From Paenibacillus sinensis (GTDB lineage: Bacteria > Bacillota > Bacilli > Paenibacillales > Paenibacillaceae): a stretch of 64,000 nt of DNA. Of the stretch, positions 28,301-36,270 are shown piece after piece; position 1 is the stretch's first letter; every line of letters starts with the position of its first letter. The stretch is from NCBI RefSeq assembly GCF_019904155.1, contig NZ_JAHCMB010000049.1:42606-106605 (forward strand), given 5' to 3'. The notes under the pieces were generated by a model. The model was not told the DNA's origin, did no database searches, and saw only the letters and a program-made list of their open reading frames with translations. A program made the translations under genes and the position numbers.

Positions 28301-29643
28301 AGTGCGGCAGGAAGCATAATATCCGCGTACTTGTTCGTCTCCGTATCGAAAAAAGCGTCCTGGGTTACGACCAGCTCGGCAGCCTCAAGACCCGCGACGA
28401 CCTTGCTTCTATTGGGAACCGATGCCACAGGATTCGTACAGATGATCCAGCAGGCCTTGATCTCTCCGGCTTCCATATCTTCGAACATGGAGACGGTGCC
28501 CGTCCCGGATTCCTGACGAAGAGTTCCATGAGGAAGACGCCACAGGTCTTCCATGAATCTGCGGTCGGCTTCCGACAGCAGCGACCGCTGTCCTGGCAAA
28601 CCGGGCCCCATGTAGCCCATCTCGCGGCCGCCCATCGCATTCGGCTGGCCGGTGAGAGAGAAGGGCCCGCTGCCCGGTCGGCAAATGGCGCCGGTCGCAA
28701 GATGCAGATTGCAGATGGCGTTGGTGTGCCAGGTGCCGTGAGTGCTCTGGTTCAGCCCCATGGTCCAGAGGGTCATCGAATTGCCGGAATTCCCGATCCA
28801 TTCGGCGGCCTTGACGATTTCTTCTTCAGGAATTCCGGTAATTGCGGAGACTTTGACCGGAGGATAGTCTTCAAGAAATGCCGGCAGGCTGTCGAAGCCC
28901 GTTGTATAGGCTTCAATAAAATCCTGATCAGCATAACCTTTCTTCACGATCAGGTGCAGAAGACCGTTAAGCAGAGCCAAATCCGTACCCGGATTGATCC
29001 GCAAATATAGATCGGCCTTCTCCGCTGTGGCCGTCCGGCGGGGATCGACGACAATCAATCTGGCGCCGGCTTTGATGCGGTCCATCATCCGGAGGAACAG
29101 GATCGGATGACAATCCGCCATATTGGAGCCGATCACGAAGAAGAGATCGGTCCTATCCATATCCTCATAAGACCCTGGGGGACCGTCGGCGCCTAGCGAG
29201 AGCTTGTAGCCTGTGCCTGCGCTTGCCATGCAGAGTCTGGAATTGGATTCGATGTGCCGGGTCCGGATGTAGCCCTTGGCGAGCTTGTTAATGAGATATT
29301 GCGCTTCAAGCGACATTTGGCCCGATACATAGAAGGACAGGGCATCCGGGCCGTATTGGTCCAGAATGCCCCGCAGACGGCTTGCCGTCAACCGGATCGC
29401 GTCCTGCATCTGGATTGAGGCAGGCTCGCTATACCGGTCTGTTCGATAAAAAGCGTGCTCCAAGCGGCCCGACTCCGTAAGAGCTGCCGCGGCGCTTCCG
29501 CCTTTGGTGCAGAGCCGGCCGTGATTAGCCGGATGCGTCTTGTCGCCGGTTAGCTTGACCACGCGGTTACCGGAGACTTCAAGTACGATTCCGCAGCCGA
29601 CGCCGCAGTAAGGACAGACGCTTTTCACTTGCCGTGTGGTCAT
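25396..29643 (-). CDS. Assimilatory nitrate reductase fused to a CysJ-type flavoprotein reductase
   Basis: A 1415-residue fusion that should reduce nitrate to nitrite with NADPH on one polypeptide. Residues 1-750 are a molybdopterin nitrate reductase with an N-terminal [4Fe-4S] motif (CPYCGVGCGI and a later Cys in GRLCTKGG) and the C-terminal molybdopterin-binding domain (LNSGRLQHQWHTLTKTG). After a ~130-residue linker come a flavodoxin domain (WASQTGNAES, about 890-1030), an FAD domain (RLYSISSSP) and an NADPH domain (MVGPGTGIAPFRGF, ending YVRDVY). ATG 29643 is favoured over 29649 because GGTGA is correctly spaced. It lies 25 bp behind narK. No nitrite reductase gene is in view. Confidence 0.9.
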   Translation of the reverse strand: MTTRQVKSVCPYCGVGCGIVLEVSGNRVVKLTGDKTHPANHGRLCTKGGSAAAALTESGRLEHAFYRTDRYSEPASIQMQDAIRLTASRLRGILDQYGPDALSFYVSGQMSLEAQYLINKLAKGYIRTRHIESNSRLCMASAGTGYKLSLGADGPPGSYEDMDRTDLFFVIGSNMADCHPILFLRMMDRIKAGARLIVVDPRRTATAEKADLYLRINPGTDLALLNGLLHLIVKKGYADQDFIEAYTTGFDSLPAFLEDYPPVKVSAITGIPEEEIVKAAEWIGNSGNSMTLWTMGLNQSTHGTWHTNAICNLHLATGAICRPGSGPFSLTGQPNAMGGREMGYMGPGLPGQRSLLSEADRRFMEDLWRLPHGTLRQESGTGTVSMFEDMEAGEIKACWIICTNPVASVPNRSKVVAGLEAAELVVTQDAFFDTETNKYADIMLPAALWAEGEGVMVNSERSLTLMQKAVEPSGEAMPDWEIIARVACEMGFGDAFTFQSAAEVYAELQGAWNPQTGYDIRGATYERLRTAPVQWPCPPDSANRNPIRYVKAGESGSAANVAEAVPGVEPEGKLEAEPEARIVFPASGGKAVFWTRPYMPPSEMPDEEYPFVLNSGRLQHQWHTLTKTGKIPKLNKLNPGPFIEIHPEDAAQLGLREGDSVEITSRRGRAVLPAVVTDRVSPGSCFAPFHWNDVYGDGLAVNAITSDAVDPLSLQPEVKFGAVSLAKSAVPAAVVSAPAGPPGPPVTMQPIEPEETLKVVSPEMSPALKQSVFSAQLDAFENALYLPALPAFELNRQDTVYLTGFMAGLRADAHFSAAGVPVLPQDAPIEPEKRLWVNGMLAGLFSRTGSSASDKPAQDSRPSSVSSRVPVTILWASQTGNAESAAAGCAEKLQAAGYGVKLTCMSDYKLSALPQERYVLFIASTFGAGDPPDNGARFFEELMADQAPSLHSLQYAILALGDSSYDEFCGFGRKLDKRLSKLGAGRMMDTVLCDTDYEEQADSWTKMAAKIMGEETEVKEYLSPVAATSLSINETVQIKEDIGYNRKHPAAARILRSRLLNREDSAKETRHYAFDISRSGLQYEAGDALGVWPVNCPELVLELLDVLRLNPEAQVEIPDKGGMPLFQALQQHYEIARISPEMLRYIQDAAGSVSLNELLKAENSAELRRWLYGRQLTDLLKEYPSPFSPDSLLKLLKPLQPRLYSISSSPKAYPGEVHITVSTVRYSHNGIQRKGVCSTFLADIATVETEIPVFIQRNSRFRPPANPDTPLIMVGPGTGIAPFRGFLQERRERGARGRNWLFFGEQHKGKDFYFEDELEELQSEGFLHRLVTAFSRDQSEKIYVQQRMLEHGEELWSWISDGAHFYVCGDASQMAQEVDAALRAIIFRHGGMSEDEAGEYLKTMTLDRRYVRDVY

Positions 29644-29667
29644 AATCATTCACCGCCGATCATGAAT

Positions 29668-30897
29668 TTAGAAGTTGATTCCGGACTCCGCCTTGGCCCA
29701 GGTTCTTCTCCAGGAACGGGTCACGGCGTAGAAGACAAGAGTCGTAATCAGCACGATTGATCCGACAACCAGGAAGCCCGTCACCTGCGAGCCGGTGGAC
29801 TGCTTCAGTGGTCCGAGAACATAAGTCGGGAGCAGATATCCACCCAGGCCGCCGGCCGCTCCGACAATTCCGGTAATGACCCCGATTTCATGGGAGAAGC
29901 GCTGCGGGATAATCTGAAAGACCGATCCGTTGCCCATGCCGAGGCAGGCCATCATAATGCTGGTGTAGAGAAGCATCACGAGGAAGGAGCCCGGCATGGA
30001 AGCAATCAGGAATGCACAGACAGAGATGATGCTGTACAGGGCAAGCAGGAGGCGCATGCCGCCGATCCGGTCTGCGATCCAGCCGCCGATCGGCCGGAAG
30101 AAGCTGCCTGCAATGACTGTGATGGTTACGAGATAGCCGACTTCGATCTTGGATAATCCACCGGGATGTACGTTGTCGCCATAAATATCATAGAAGAAAA
30201 TATTCGCATAGTTGGCGAAGCCGACAAACCCGCCGAAGGTGATGGCGTAGAACATGGAGAACCACCATGTATCGGCATGCTTGAACACACTCAGGTAGCT
30301 CTTCAGCGGCTTGGGAGCAGGGGCATTTGGAGCGTCCTTAACCAGAATTGCATAGATGATCATAACGATAAGGAGCGGAATCATGGCAAATCCGAAGACG
30401 CTGTGCCAGCCGTATGCCTGAGCGATCTGAGGTCCGAAGAAGGTGGCCAAGGCTGTCCCACTGTTGCCCGCGCCTGCAATGCCCATGGCAAGACCCTGAT
30501 ATTCAGGAGGATACCAGCGGCTGGCGAGTGAGAGAGATACGGCAAAGGCTGCACCTGCGATGCCAAGCAGAAATCCGATCATATGAACCTCCAGCAGGCT
30601 GCTGCCGCCCAGCCATCCCCAGAGCAGAGGTAGGATGGTGAGTCCCATGCCGATCAGCCCTGCCTTTTTACAGCCAATCCGGTCCGCGAGAATGCCCATC
30701 GGAATCCGGAACAGCGAACCGCCCAGGACGGGAATGGCGACCATCGTCGCTTTCTGGGTGTCCGAGAGCCCGAAATCCTTCGTAATGTACAGCGAAAGTG
30801 CACCGCACATAACCCAAATCATAAAGCTGACGTCGAAATACAGGAAAGCTGACAGTAAACTCGGCGTGTGGCCGGCCTTTCGAAAACCCTTCTCCAT
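29668..30897 (-). CDS. narK: Nitrate/nitrite MFS transporter
   Basis: A 409-residue membrane protein of the NarK/NasA family. The nitrate signature GAAGGLGGYLLPTYVLG is near residue 350, and the earlier GIAGAGNSGTALATFFGPQIA is the paired signature; RIGCKKAGLIG is the MFS motif A loop. ATG 30897 has GGGAGGAA 7 bases upstream. It is the first gene of a two-gene operon with the nitrate reductase fusion, and its 227-nt leader carries antitermination-like structures. Confidence 0.9.
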   Translation of the reverse strand: MEKGFRKAGHTPSLLSAFLYFDVSFMIWVMCGALSLYITKDFGLSDTQKATMVAIPVLGGSLFRIPMGILADRIGCKKAGLIGMGLTILPLLWGWLGGSSLLEVHMIGFLLGIAGAAFAVSLSLASRWYPPEYQGLAMGIAGAGNSGTALATFFGPQIAQAYGWHSVFGFAMIPLLIVMIIYAILVKDAPNAPAPKPLKSYLSVFKHADTWWFSMFYAITFGGFVGFANYANIFFYDIYGDNVHPGGLSKIEVGYLVTITVIAGSFFRPIGGWIADRIGGMRLLLALYSIISVCAFLIASMPGSFLVMLLYTSIMMACLGMGNGSVFQIIPQRFSHEIGVITGIVGAAGGLGGYLLPTYVLGPLKQSTGSQVTGFLVVGSIVLITTLVFYAVTRSWRRTWAKAESGINF

Positions 30898-30946
30898 GTG
30901 AAAATTCCTCCCATTCCTATTGTCTGTACTAGTGCTGGCTTCAGGC

Positions 30947-31004
30947 AAAAAAGGGCCGACTGACAGAACCCGCATGCATTTATGCGGATCTTGTTAATCG
31001 GCCC
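30947..31004 (-). terminator. Leader terminator of the narK operon
   Basis: Read on the minus strand, GGGCCGA (31004-30998) pairs with TCGGCCC (30959-30953), with an inner CCGCAT/ATGCGG stem, then six T (30952-30947). It lies 50 nt before the narK start codon, so transcription of the operon must be let through. Confidence 0.85.
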
Positions 31005-31015
31005 CATTGCCACTG

Positions 31016-31094
31016 CAGCCACGTCATTGTGGCTGACTGATTCATTGCATTCAATTGTGGGATGCACGCTGGGCTTCCGGCCACATCTTTGTGG
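31016..31094 (-). promoter_or_regulatory. Twin A1/G4 hexaloop hairpins, candidate ANTAR antiterminator site
   Basis: On the minus strand, hairpin 1 is CCAC-AAAGAT-GTGG (31094-31081, extended by CTTC/GAAG) and hairpin 2 is CAGCCAC-AATGAC-GTGGCTG (31035-31016). Both loops have six bases with A at position 1 and G at position 4, the recognition feature of RNA targets of ANTAR-domain regulators such as NasR, AmiR and EutV. A terminator follows 11 nt later. The linker between hairpins (~45 nt) contains a further small stem. Confidence 0.75.
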
Positions 31095-31130
31095 AGAAGA
31101 CCGAGCGGCTGATGTAAATCGTATATTGAC

Positions 31131-31159
31131 AATATAAAGAGAGCTGGATTAAATGTCAA
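31131..31159 (-). promoter_or_regulatory. Promoter of the narK/nitrate reductase operon
   Basis: On the minus strand, TTGACA (31159-31154) and TATATT (31136-31131) are separated by 17 bases, a near-consensus sigma-A promoter. The predicted start near 31124 gives a ~227-nt leader. Confidence 0.8.
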
Positions 31160-31263
31160 TAACCATGACATAAAAATTTAAATAATAAGAATTTAACGAC
31201 TATTACAGTTACGTGCAAGTTTTTGAGTTAAATTATCTAACATATAATTGGAATTCTTTGTTC

Positions 31264-31312
31264 TTGTCAAATGAACCCTCTCTATACTAGTATATAACCA
31301 TTCGCTTATATA
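31264..31312 (+). promoter_or_regulatory. Promoter and inverted-repeat operator of the ars operon
   Basis: TTGTCA (31264-31269) and TAGTAT (31288-31293) are 18 bases apart. A perfect inverted repeat TATATAA-N8-TTATATA (31291-31312) overlaps the -10 and start site just before the GGAGG of arsR, fitting an ArsR operator. Confidence 0.7.
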
Positions 31313-31324
31313 AAGGAGGATCTC

Positions 31325-31651
31325 ATGGAATCAATCTCGGGTATCGCGGAGGATTTGAAGCTGCTGGGGGACAAGACCCGTCTCCAGATGCTTTCGCTCC
31401 TGAAAGAGCGGGAGTGGTGCGTGTGCGAGTTCGTTGAAGTATTTGACATCTCGCAGCCCGCAATTAGCCAGCATCTTCGAAAGCTGAAAGACCGCGGGAT
31501 CGTGAAGGAGCAGAAGAGAGGGCAGTGGGTTCATTACTCGCTGAATGTTCAGGACAAGCCTTATATCTCGGCTATCCTGGAGCTGACACCGGGCTCCGAT
31601 ATCATTTTAACGCAATTGAACAAAAAGGCACCAAATGCATGCTGCGATTGA
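31325..31651 (+). CDS. arsR: Arsenic-responsive ArsR repressor
   Basis: A 108-residue winged-helix repressor. The As(III)-binding Cys pair sits in WCVCEFVEVF (Cys32, Cys34), directly ahead of the recognition helix SQPAISQHLRKLK; a C-terminal Cys pair (ACCD) is also present. It releases DNA on binding arsenite or antimonite. AAGGAGG lies just upstream of ATG 31325. It is first in the arsR-arsB-arsC operon and should bind the inverted repeat in its own promoter. Confidence 0.9.
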   Translation: MESISGIAEDLKLLGDKTRLQMLSLLKEREWCVCEFVEVFDISQPAISQHLRKLKDRGIVKEQKRGQWVHYSLNVQDKPYISAILELTPGSDIILTQLNKKAPNACCD

Positions 31652-31691
31652 CGCAAGTCGCTCAACTGGGTATTAGACTGGAGGATTCTCG

Positions 31692-32981
31692 TTGGTTATT
31701 CTCGCAATACTGATTTTTGTGATTACAATAGGATTTGTGATTTGGCAGCCGCGAAAGCTGTCCATCGGCTGGTCGGCCAGCGGCGGAGCTGTCCTGGCTC
31801 TTTTGTCGGGAGTTGTCAGTTTCGGCGATGTGCTGGATGTCACCCGGATTGTCTGGAACGCCACTTTTGCCTTTGTGGCGATCATCCTGATTTCACTCAT
31901 TCTCGACCGGATCGGCTTTTTTGAATGGGCCGCTCTACATATGGCATACGCGGCAAGAGGCAACGGAGTTCGCATGTTCATATACGTCACTCTGCTGGGA
32001 GCGCTGGTCTCCGCGTTCTTCGGCAATGATGGAGCCGCGCTGATCCTGACTCCCATCGTACTGGCCATGGTCCGGGCCCTGCGTTTTGAAGAGTACAAGG
32101 TTGTTGCTTTTGTAATGGCGAGCGGCTTTATCGCGGATACCACGTCGCTTCCGCTGGTTGTCAGCAACCTGGTCAACATTGTCTCGGCCGATTTCTTCGG
32201 AATTACGTTCCTAGAGTATGCCGGACACATGCTGCTGCCCAATCTGTTCTCATTGGCGGCCAGCATACTGGTGCTGTATATGTTCTATCGCAGAAGGATA
32301 GCAGGAAGCTTCGACAGCTCGATGCTGCGGGCTCCGGCTGATGCAATTAAGGACCCGGCTATGTTCAAATTATCATGGTTCGTGCTGCTGCTCCTGCTTG
32401 TCGGATATTTCGCCAGCGAATTTCTGGACATTCCTGTATCAGCGGTAACGGGGCTGACCGCACTGTTCTTTCTGTTCATGGCGAGAAAAAGTCCGGCTGT
32501 GCATACAAGAGAGGTTATCAAGGGCGCGCCTTGGAACATTGTCTTCTTCTCGATCGGCATGTATGTCGTCGTGTACGGTCTGCGGAATGCCGGGCTCACC
32601 GATGTGCTGGCCGGCATCATTCAGAAGGCTGCTGATCAAGGACTGTTCGCTGCGACATTGGGCATGGGCTTCTTGGCAGCCTTGATTTCATCACTGATGA
32701 ACAATATGCCGACCGTGATGATTAACGCGCTTGCGATTCATGCCACACATACGGGTGATGCGGTGAGAGAAGCTCTGACGTACGCGAACGTCATCGGCTC
32801 CGATCTCGGTCCGAAAATTACGCCGATTGGCTCGCTGGCAACGCTTCTTTGGCTTCATGTCCTCTCCTCTAAGGGCGTGAAAATTAAGTGGGGGACGTAT
32901 TTCAAGACGGGGATTCTGCTTACCGTCCCTACACTGTTCATCACTTTGCTGGGGTTGTATTTGCGGCTGATCTTATTTTAA
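31692..32981 (+). CDS. arsB: Arsenite efflux pump
   Basis: A 429-residue inner-membrane transporter with about 11-12 helices that extrudes As(III) and Sb(III). Family-typical segments include [53 protein letters not shown] and [23 protein letters not shown]. Start is TTG at 31692, with GGAGGA 6-7 bases upstream. It lies 40 bp after arsR and is followed at once by arsC. Confidence 0.93.
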   Translation: MVILAILIFVITIGFVIWQPRKLSIGWSASGGAVLALLSGVVSFGDVLDVTRIVWNATFAFVAIILISLILDRIGFFEWAALHMAYAARGNGVRMFIYVTLLGALVSAFFGNDGAALILTPIVLAMVRALRFEEYKVVAFVMASGFIADTTSLPLVVSNLVNIVSADFFGITFLEYAGHMLLPNLFSLAASILVLYMFYRRRIAGSFDSSMLRAPADAIKDPAMFKLSWFVLLLLLVGYFASEFLDIPVSAVTGLTALFFLFMARKSPAVHTREVIKGAPWNIVFFSIGMYVVVYGLRNAGLTDVLAGIIQKAADQGLFAATLGMGFLAALISSLMNNMPTVMINALAIHATHTGDAVREALTYANVIGSDLGPKITPIGSLATLLWLHVLSSKGVKIKWGTYFKTGILLTVPTLFITLLGLYLRLILF

Positions 32982-33004
32982 ATGCTAAAGGAGCTATGGA
33001 AGGT

Positions 33005-33424
33005 ATGGAGAAGAAATCCATTTATTTTTTATGCACAGGCAATTCCTGCAGAAGCCAAATGGCGGAAGGATGGGCCAAGAAGTATCTGAATGACGGCTGG
33101 AGTGTGTACAGCGCCGGGATCGAAGCACATGGACTGAATCCGAAGGCGGTGAAGGCGATGAGCGAGGTGGGAATCGATATTTCAACACAGACCTCCGATA
33201 TCATCAACCCGGAAATTTTGAATAACGCCGATATGGTTGTTACGCTGTGCGGTGACGCGGCCGACAAATGCCAGGTTACGCCGCCGAGTGTCACCCGTGT
33301 ACATTGGGGATTTGACGATCCGGCCAAAGCGCAGGGCAGCGAAGAGGAGAAGTGGGAGGTCTTCCGCCGCGTTCGCGACCAGGTGGGGGAGCGTATCAGA
33401 CGCTTTGCCGAAACCGGGGAGTGA
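33005..33424 (+). CDS. arsC: Thioredoxin-dependent arsenate reductase
   Basis: A 139-residue low-molecular-weight phosphatase-type enzyme that reduces arsenate to arsenite for ArsB to export. The P-loop CTGNSCRS is at residues 9-16 (nucleophile Cys9), and the redox Cys pair follows in [11 protein letters not shown] (about Cys81, Cys88). Sequence and length match B. subtilis ArsC. ATG 33005 is chosen for length; an ATG nine bases upstream (32996) is also possible and nearer AAAGGAG. A terminator follows 36 bp later. Confidence 0.93.
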   Translation: MEKKSIYFLCTGNSCRSQMAEGWAKKYLNDGWSVYSAGIEAHGLNPKAVKAMSEVGIDISTQTSDIINPEILNNADMVVTLCGDAADKCQVTPPSVTRVHWGFDDPAKAQGSEEEKWEVFRRVRDQVGERIRRFAETGE

Positions 33425-33459
33425 TTCTTAAGAAGAACCCTGTTCCATATCGGAAGTGT

Positions 33460-33494
33460 ACAAGCCCGTGGCATCTCAGCCAGGGGCTTGTTTT
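33460..33494 (+). terminator. Intrinsic terminator of the ars operon
   Basis: ACAAGCCC (33460-33467) pairs with GGGCTTGT (33484-33491), followed by TTTT. Confidence 0.8.
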
Positions 33495-33601
33495 ATGCTA
33501 GACGGTAGGGATGAAAATGATGATTACGAATCGTAAGTTGTGAGAGCGATATCGGGGTCTGGACGAACGATATTTTTCTCCGAGAACAAATAAATTACAT
33601 A

Positions 33602-33652
33602 TAGTCAGAGTTAGTCACTTCCTATTTACGAATAGTCAGGAGATGATATGAT
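33602..33652 (+). promoter_or_regulatory. Promoter with three phased TAGTCA repeats
   Basis: TAGTCA occurs at 33602, 33612 and 33633, spaced 10 and 21 bp (one and two helical turns). TTTACG (33625-33630) and TATGAT (33647-33652) form a possible promoter with a 16-base spacer. The repeats probably bind a regulator of the following Lrp-type gene. Confidence 0.5.
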
Positions 33653-33676
33653 TAATGACAAAAAAGGAGGAGCGTC

Positions 33677-34132
33677 ATGATGGATGAACTGGATCTGAAG
33701 ATTATTGAACTGCTGGAGCAGGACGGACGAATCTCACATGAGGAAATCAGCAAGCAGCTCCATATTTCCAGGCCGGCGGTTCATCAGCGTGTCGCCAAGC
33801 TTGAGAAGATGGGGGTCATACATGGCTATCGGGCGGTTATCGACTGGAGCAAGCTGGAGCAGAAGATCAAAGTATTGATATTCGTTAAAGTCAAATGCAA
33901 GAATTTCAATGAAATCGCGCAGCAAATTGTGGATTTGCGGATTGAAGGAACGACCATTATCGAAGGTCAGCGACTCGCCGGCGAGTGGTGCTTGCTGCTT
34001 AAAGTGAGGGTTGGCGATCCCGAGGATTTGACCCGGCTGCTCGATTGTATCGTTCAGATCCCGGAGGTGCAGGAGACATCCACGACCTTTATTTTATCCA
34101 CGATATATGAGAACGGCCAAAACTGGCTTTGA
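33677..34132 (+). CDS. Lrp/AsnC-family transcriptional regulator
   Basis: A 151-residue regulator. The N-terminal helix-turn-helix (LDLKIIELLEQDGRISHEEISKQLHISRPAVHQRVAKLEKMGVI) is followed by an RAM-type ligand-binding domain (KIKVLIFVKVKC to STIYENGQNWL). GGAGGAG precedes ATG 33677. It ends 20 bp before the start of a DMT-family exporter, so it likely controls export of an amino acid or related metabolite, as in many Lrp-exporter pairs. The effector is unknown. Confidence 0.87.
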   Translation: MMDELDLKIIELLEQDGRISHEEISKQLHISRPAVHQRVAKLEKMGVIHGYRAVIDWSKLEQKIKVLIFVKVKCKNFNEIAQQIVDLRIEGTTIIEGQRLAGEWCLLLKVRVGDPEDLTRLLDCIVQIPEVQETSTTFILSTIYENGQNWL

Positions 34133-34151
34133 GGAAGAGAGGAGAGGAAGA

Positions 34152-35087
34152 ATGAATACGACTCAGCCGGAATTGGCAAAAGGCAAAGCCTCAATCTCTG
34201 TAGTATCAGTTACTATAGCTCTCGTGATGGTCTATTTATTCTGGGGCGGAACCTACTTGGGCATGAAGATCGCCATCGAGAGCATGCCTCCTTTTCTGAT
34301 GGCAGGCTCTCGGTTTATGTCAGCCGGACTGATCATGTATATGCTGTCCAGAGGCAAAGGAGCCCCAAGACCCGGCGCAGTGGAGTGGCGCAACTCCGCA
34401 ATTGTCGGTGGTTTACTGCTGCTCATGGGCAATGGGGGAGTCGCCTGGGCGGAGCAGCATGTTCCGTCCGCTATCGCTTCGCTGCTGGTAGCGACCGTGC
34501 CGTTATGGATGATCCTACTGGGCCGGCTTCGCGGGTCAAACAAACTGCAGGGCCCATTCGTATATATGGGGATTCTGCTTGGTTTGGCCGGAATTGCTGT
34601 GCTTGTCTTACATACTGGAGAATCTGCTCACACCAGGCTGAACCCCATAGGCATTATTGTACTTATTATTGCTTCGATCTCCTGGGCGGCAGGTTCACTG
34701 TTCTCCCGCAGCGCTCAGCTTCCATCATCGCCGTTAATGTCAACGGCTGTCCAGATGCTCGCGGGCGGCGCCCTGCTGCTGATCTTATCTTTTATCCGGG
34801 AGGACTGGTCCGGGGTTCAGCTCGCGGAGATTTCCGTTCGTTCATGGGCTGCATTCGGTTATCTGGTGATTTTCGGCTCGCTTCTGGGGTATACGGCTTA
34901 TATTTGGCTGCTTAACAACGCCGATCCGGCAGTTGCTTCAACCTACGCTTTTGTCAATCCGGTCGTTGCGGTATTCCTAGGGTTTTTCGCCGGGAATGAA
35001 GCACTTACAATCAATGTCTGGATCGCCACATTAATGATCGTAGCGGCCGTCGTCTTCATCACAAGAGGGAAAGAGAAGCGGAAGTAA
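34152..35087 (+). CDS. DMT-superfamily exporter (EamA/RhaT type)
   Basis: A 311-residue protein of ten membrane helices made of two EamA repeats. Typical segments are YLFWGGTYLGMKIAIESMPP in helix 1 and GSLLGYTAYIWLLNNADPAVASTYAFVNPVVAVFLG in the second repeat. Members export amino acids, purines or other metabolites. ATG 34152 is preferred over an earlier in-frame ATG at 34107 because GAGAGGAGAGGA lies just upstream. Linked to the preceding Lrp-family gene. Confidence 0.85.
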   Translation: MNTTQPELAKGKASISVVSVTIALVMVYLFWGGTYLGMKIAIESMPPFLMAGSRFMSAGLIMYMLSRGKGAPRPGAVEWRNSAIVGGLLLLMGNGGVAWAEQHVPSAIASLLVATVPLWMILLGRLRGSNKLQGPFVYMGILLGLAGIAVLVLHTGESAHTRLNPIGIIVLIIASISWAAGSLFSRSAQLPSSPLMSTAVQMLAGGALLLILSFIREDWSGVQLAEISVRSWAAFGYLVIFGSLLGYTAYIWLLNNADPAVASTYAFVNPVVAVFLGFFAGNEALTINVWIATLMIVAAVVFITRGKEKRK

Positions 35088-35124
35088 GCTGCGGCAGGCA
35101 GAACGGGACGCAATAATAATTCTC

Positions 35125-35226
35125 TTGCCCATCTCTAGACATGGACTTATACTTTAGTACTGAAGGGTTCATGTGATTAAAGTATTAAGAAGCAGGAACC
35201 GGCGCTGGCCAGGTTTCTGCTTTTTT
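35125..35226 (+). promoter_or_regulatory. Promoter followed by leader terminator ahead of the AEC carrier
   Basis: TTGCCC (35125-35130) and TATACT (35148-35153) are 17 bases apart. A hairpin, AGCAGGAACC (35191-35200) with GGTTTCTGC (35212-35220), then TTTTTT (35221-35226), lies between this promoter and the gene start at 35252. It could be an attenuator, or simply the terminator of the upstream exporter with a chance promoter before it. Confidence 0.5.
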
Positions 35227-35251
35227 ACGAGGAAAGAAGGCAGCGGGGATA

Positions 35252-36139
35252 ATGATAGTCACCCAAATGATCATTCTGTTCGGCCTCATCTTGGTTGGGT
35301 TTATCGCACACAAAACCGGCATTATGGATGCCGAGAGCAACAAGAAAATATCCAAGCTGCTCGTTAACGTGACGATCCCGGCCCTTATTATCGCTTCGGC
35401 CACCGGACATGAGATGGAAGACAAGTCCAAAGTGTTTCTGGTTCTGGCCGCAGCGGCCGCAATGTTCGTTGTTACTCCCTTGATCAGCATTTGCATCGTG
35501 CGAAGGCTCAAGCTGGAAACTACATATGAACTGATGCTGAATTACAGCAACCTGGGCTTCATGGGGATTCCGATCATTTCGGGCATCTATGGCGGAGAAT
35601 CCGTCTTCTTCGTCTCCTTGTTCATGATGGTCTTCAATGTCAGCCTCTTCTCGCATGGCGTATACTTATTGCAAAAAGGGACCGGGGGTCGGCTCAGTCT
35701 GAAGAAGATGCTGAATCCAGGCATTGTGTCTTCCCTGATTGCAGTCGGCATTTTTCTGTTCGAGATTCGGATTCCGGACCCCCTGCTTCAGCTCTTCAAT
35801 TCCGTCGGAGGCATTACCTCGCCGCTTGCCATGATCGTGATCGGTTCCACGATGGGAACGGTGCATTTCAAGGATGTCGTGCGGGATAAAATGATGTACT
35901 TCTATACTTTTCTGAAAATTGCGCTGTATCCCCTCATTATTTGGTTTCTGTTTCATTTCTTTATTCACGACCCGATGATTCTCGGAATCGCAGTGGTGCT
36001 GTCCGGCCTTCCGACGGCGGGCAACGTATCCATGGTCTGTTCGGAATATGACGGGAATCTGCATCTGGTAACGAAAGGGACGTTCATGACTACCTTGTGT
36101 TCGCTGGTTACGATACCGATCTGGATGATGATTTTCTGA
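35252..36139 (+). CDS. Auxin efflux carrier (AEC) family transporter
   Basis: A 295-residue membrane protein with about ten helices. The AEC pattern shows in GFIAHKTGIMDAESNKKISKLLVNVTIPALI at the N terminus and LNYSNLGFMGIPII in the middle, ending SGLPTAGNVSMVCSEYDGN and a terminal helix. Bacterial members carry organic acids such as malate or other small anions. A GAGGAAAGAAGG site precedes ATG 35252. No neighbouring enzyme hints at the substrate. Confidence 0.85.
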   Translation: MIVTQMIILFGLILVGFIAHKTGIMDAESNKKISKLLVNVTIPALIIASATGHEMEDKSKVFLVLAAAAAMFVVTPLISICIVRRLKLETTYELMLNYSNLGFMGIPIISGIYGGESVFFVSLFMMVFNVSLFSHGVYLLQKGTGGRLSLKKMLNPGIVSSLIAVGIFLFEIRIPDPLLQLFNSVGGITSPLAMIVIGSTMGTVHFKDVVRDKMMYFYTFLKIALYPLIIWFLFHFFIHDPMILGIAVVLSGLPTAGNVSMVCSEYDGNLHLVTKGTFMTTLCSLVTIPIWMMIF

Positions 36140-36186
36140 CTGTCCGGCACTCAAGAATGCTCTCAGGTGATTTTCATACCAATTAA

Positions 36187-36246
36187 ACAAGGCTGCTCCG
36201 GCCGTCATGAATCTCATGACAATGGCCGGGAGCAGCCTTGTTTTGT
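36187..36246. terminator. Bidirectional terminator between convergent genes
   Basis: A stem of about 16 bp (AACAAGGCTGCTCCGGCC around 36187-36204 with GGCCGGGAGCAGCCTTG at 36224-36240) followed by TTTTG. It separates the AEC carrier gene from the minus-strand GNAT gene. Confidence 0.88.
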
Positions 36247-36270
36247 TGAAGCTAGAAGAGTTCTAATGAG

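Noticed and set aside
28147..29010. Long antisense ORF within the nitrate reductase gene
   Set aside because: The opposite strand encodes clear molybdopterin-enzyme motifs; the antisense frame shows no family pattern.
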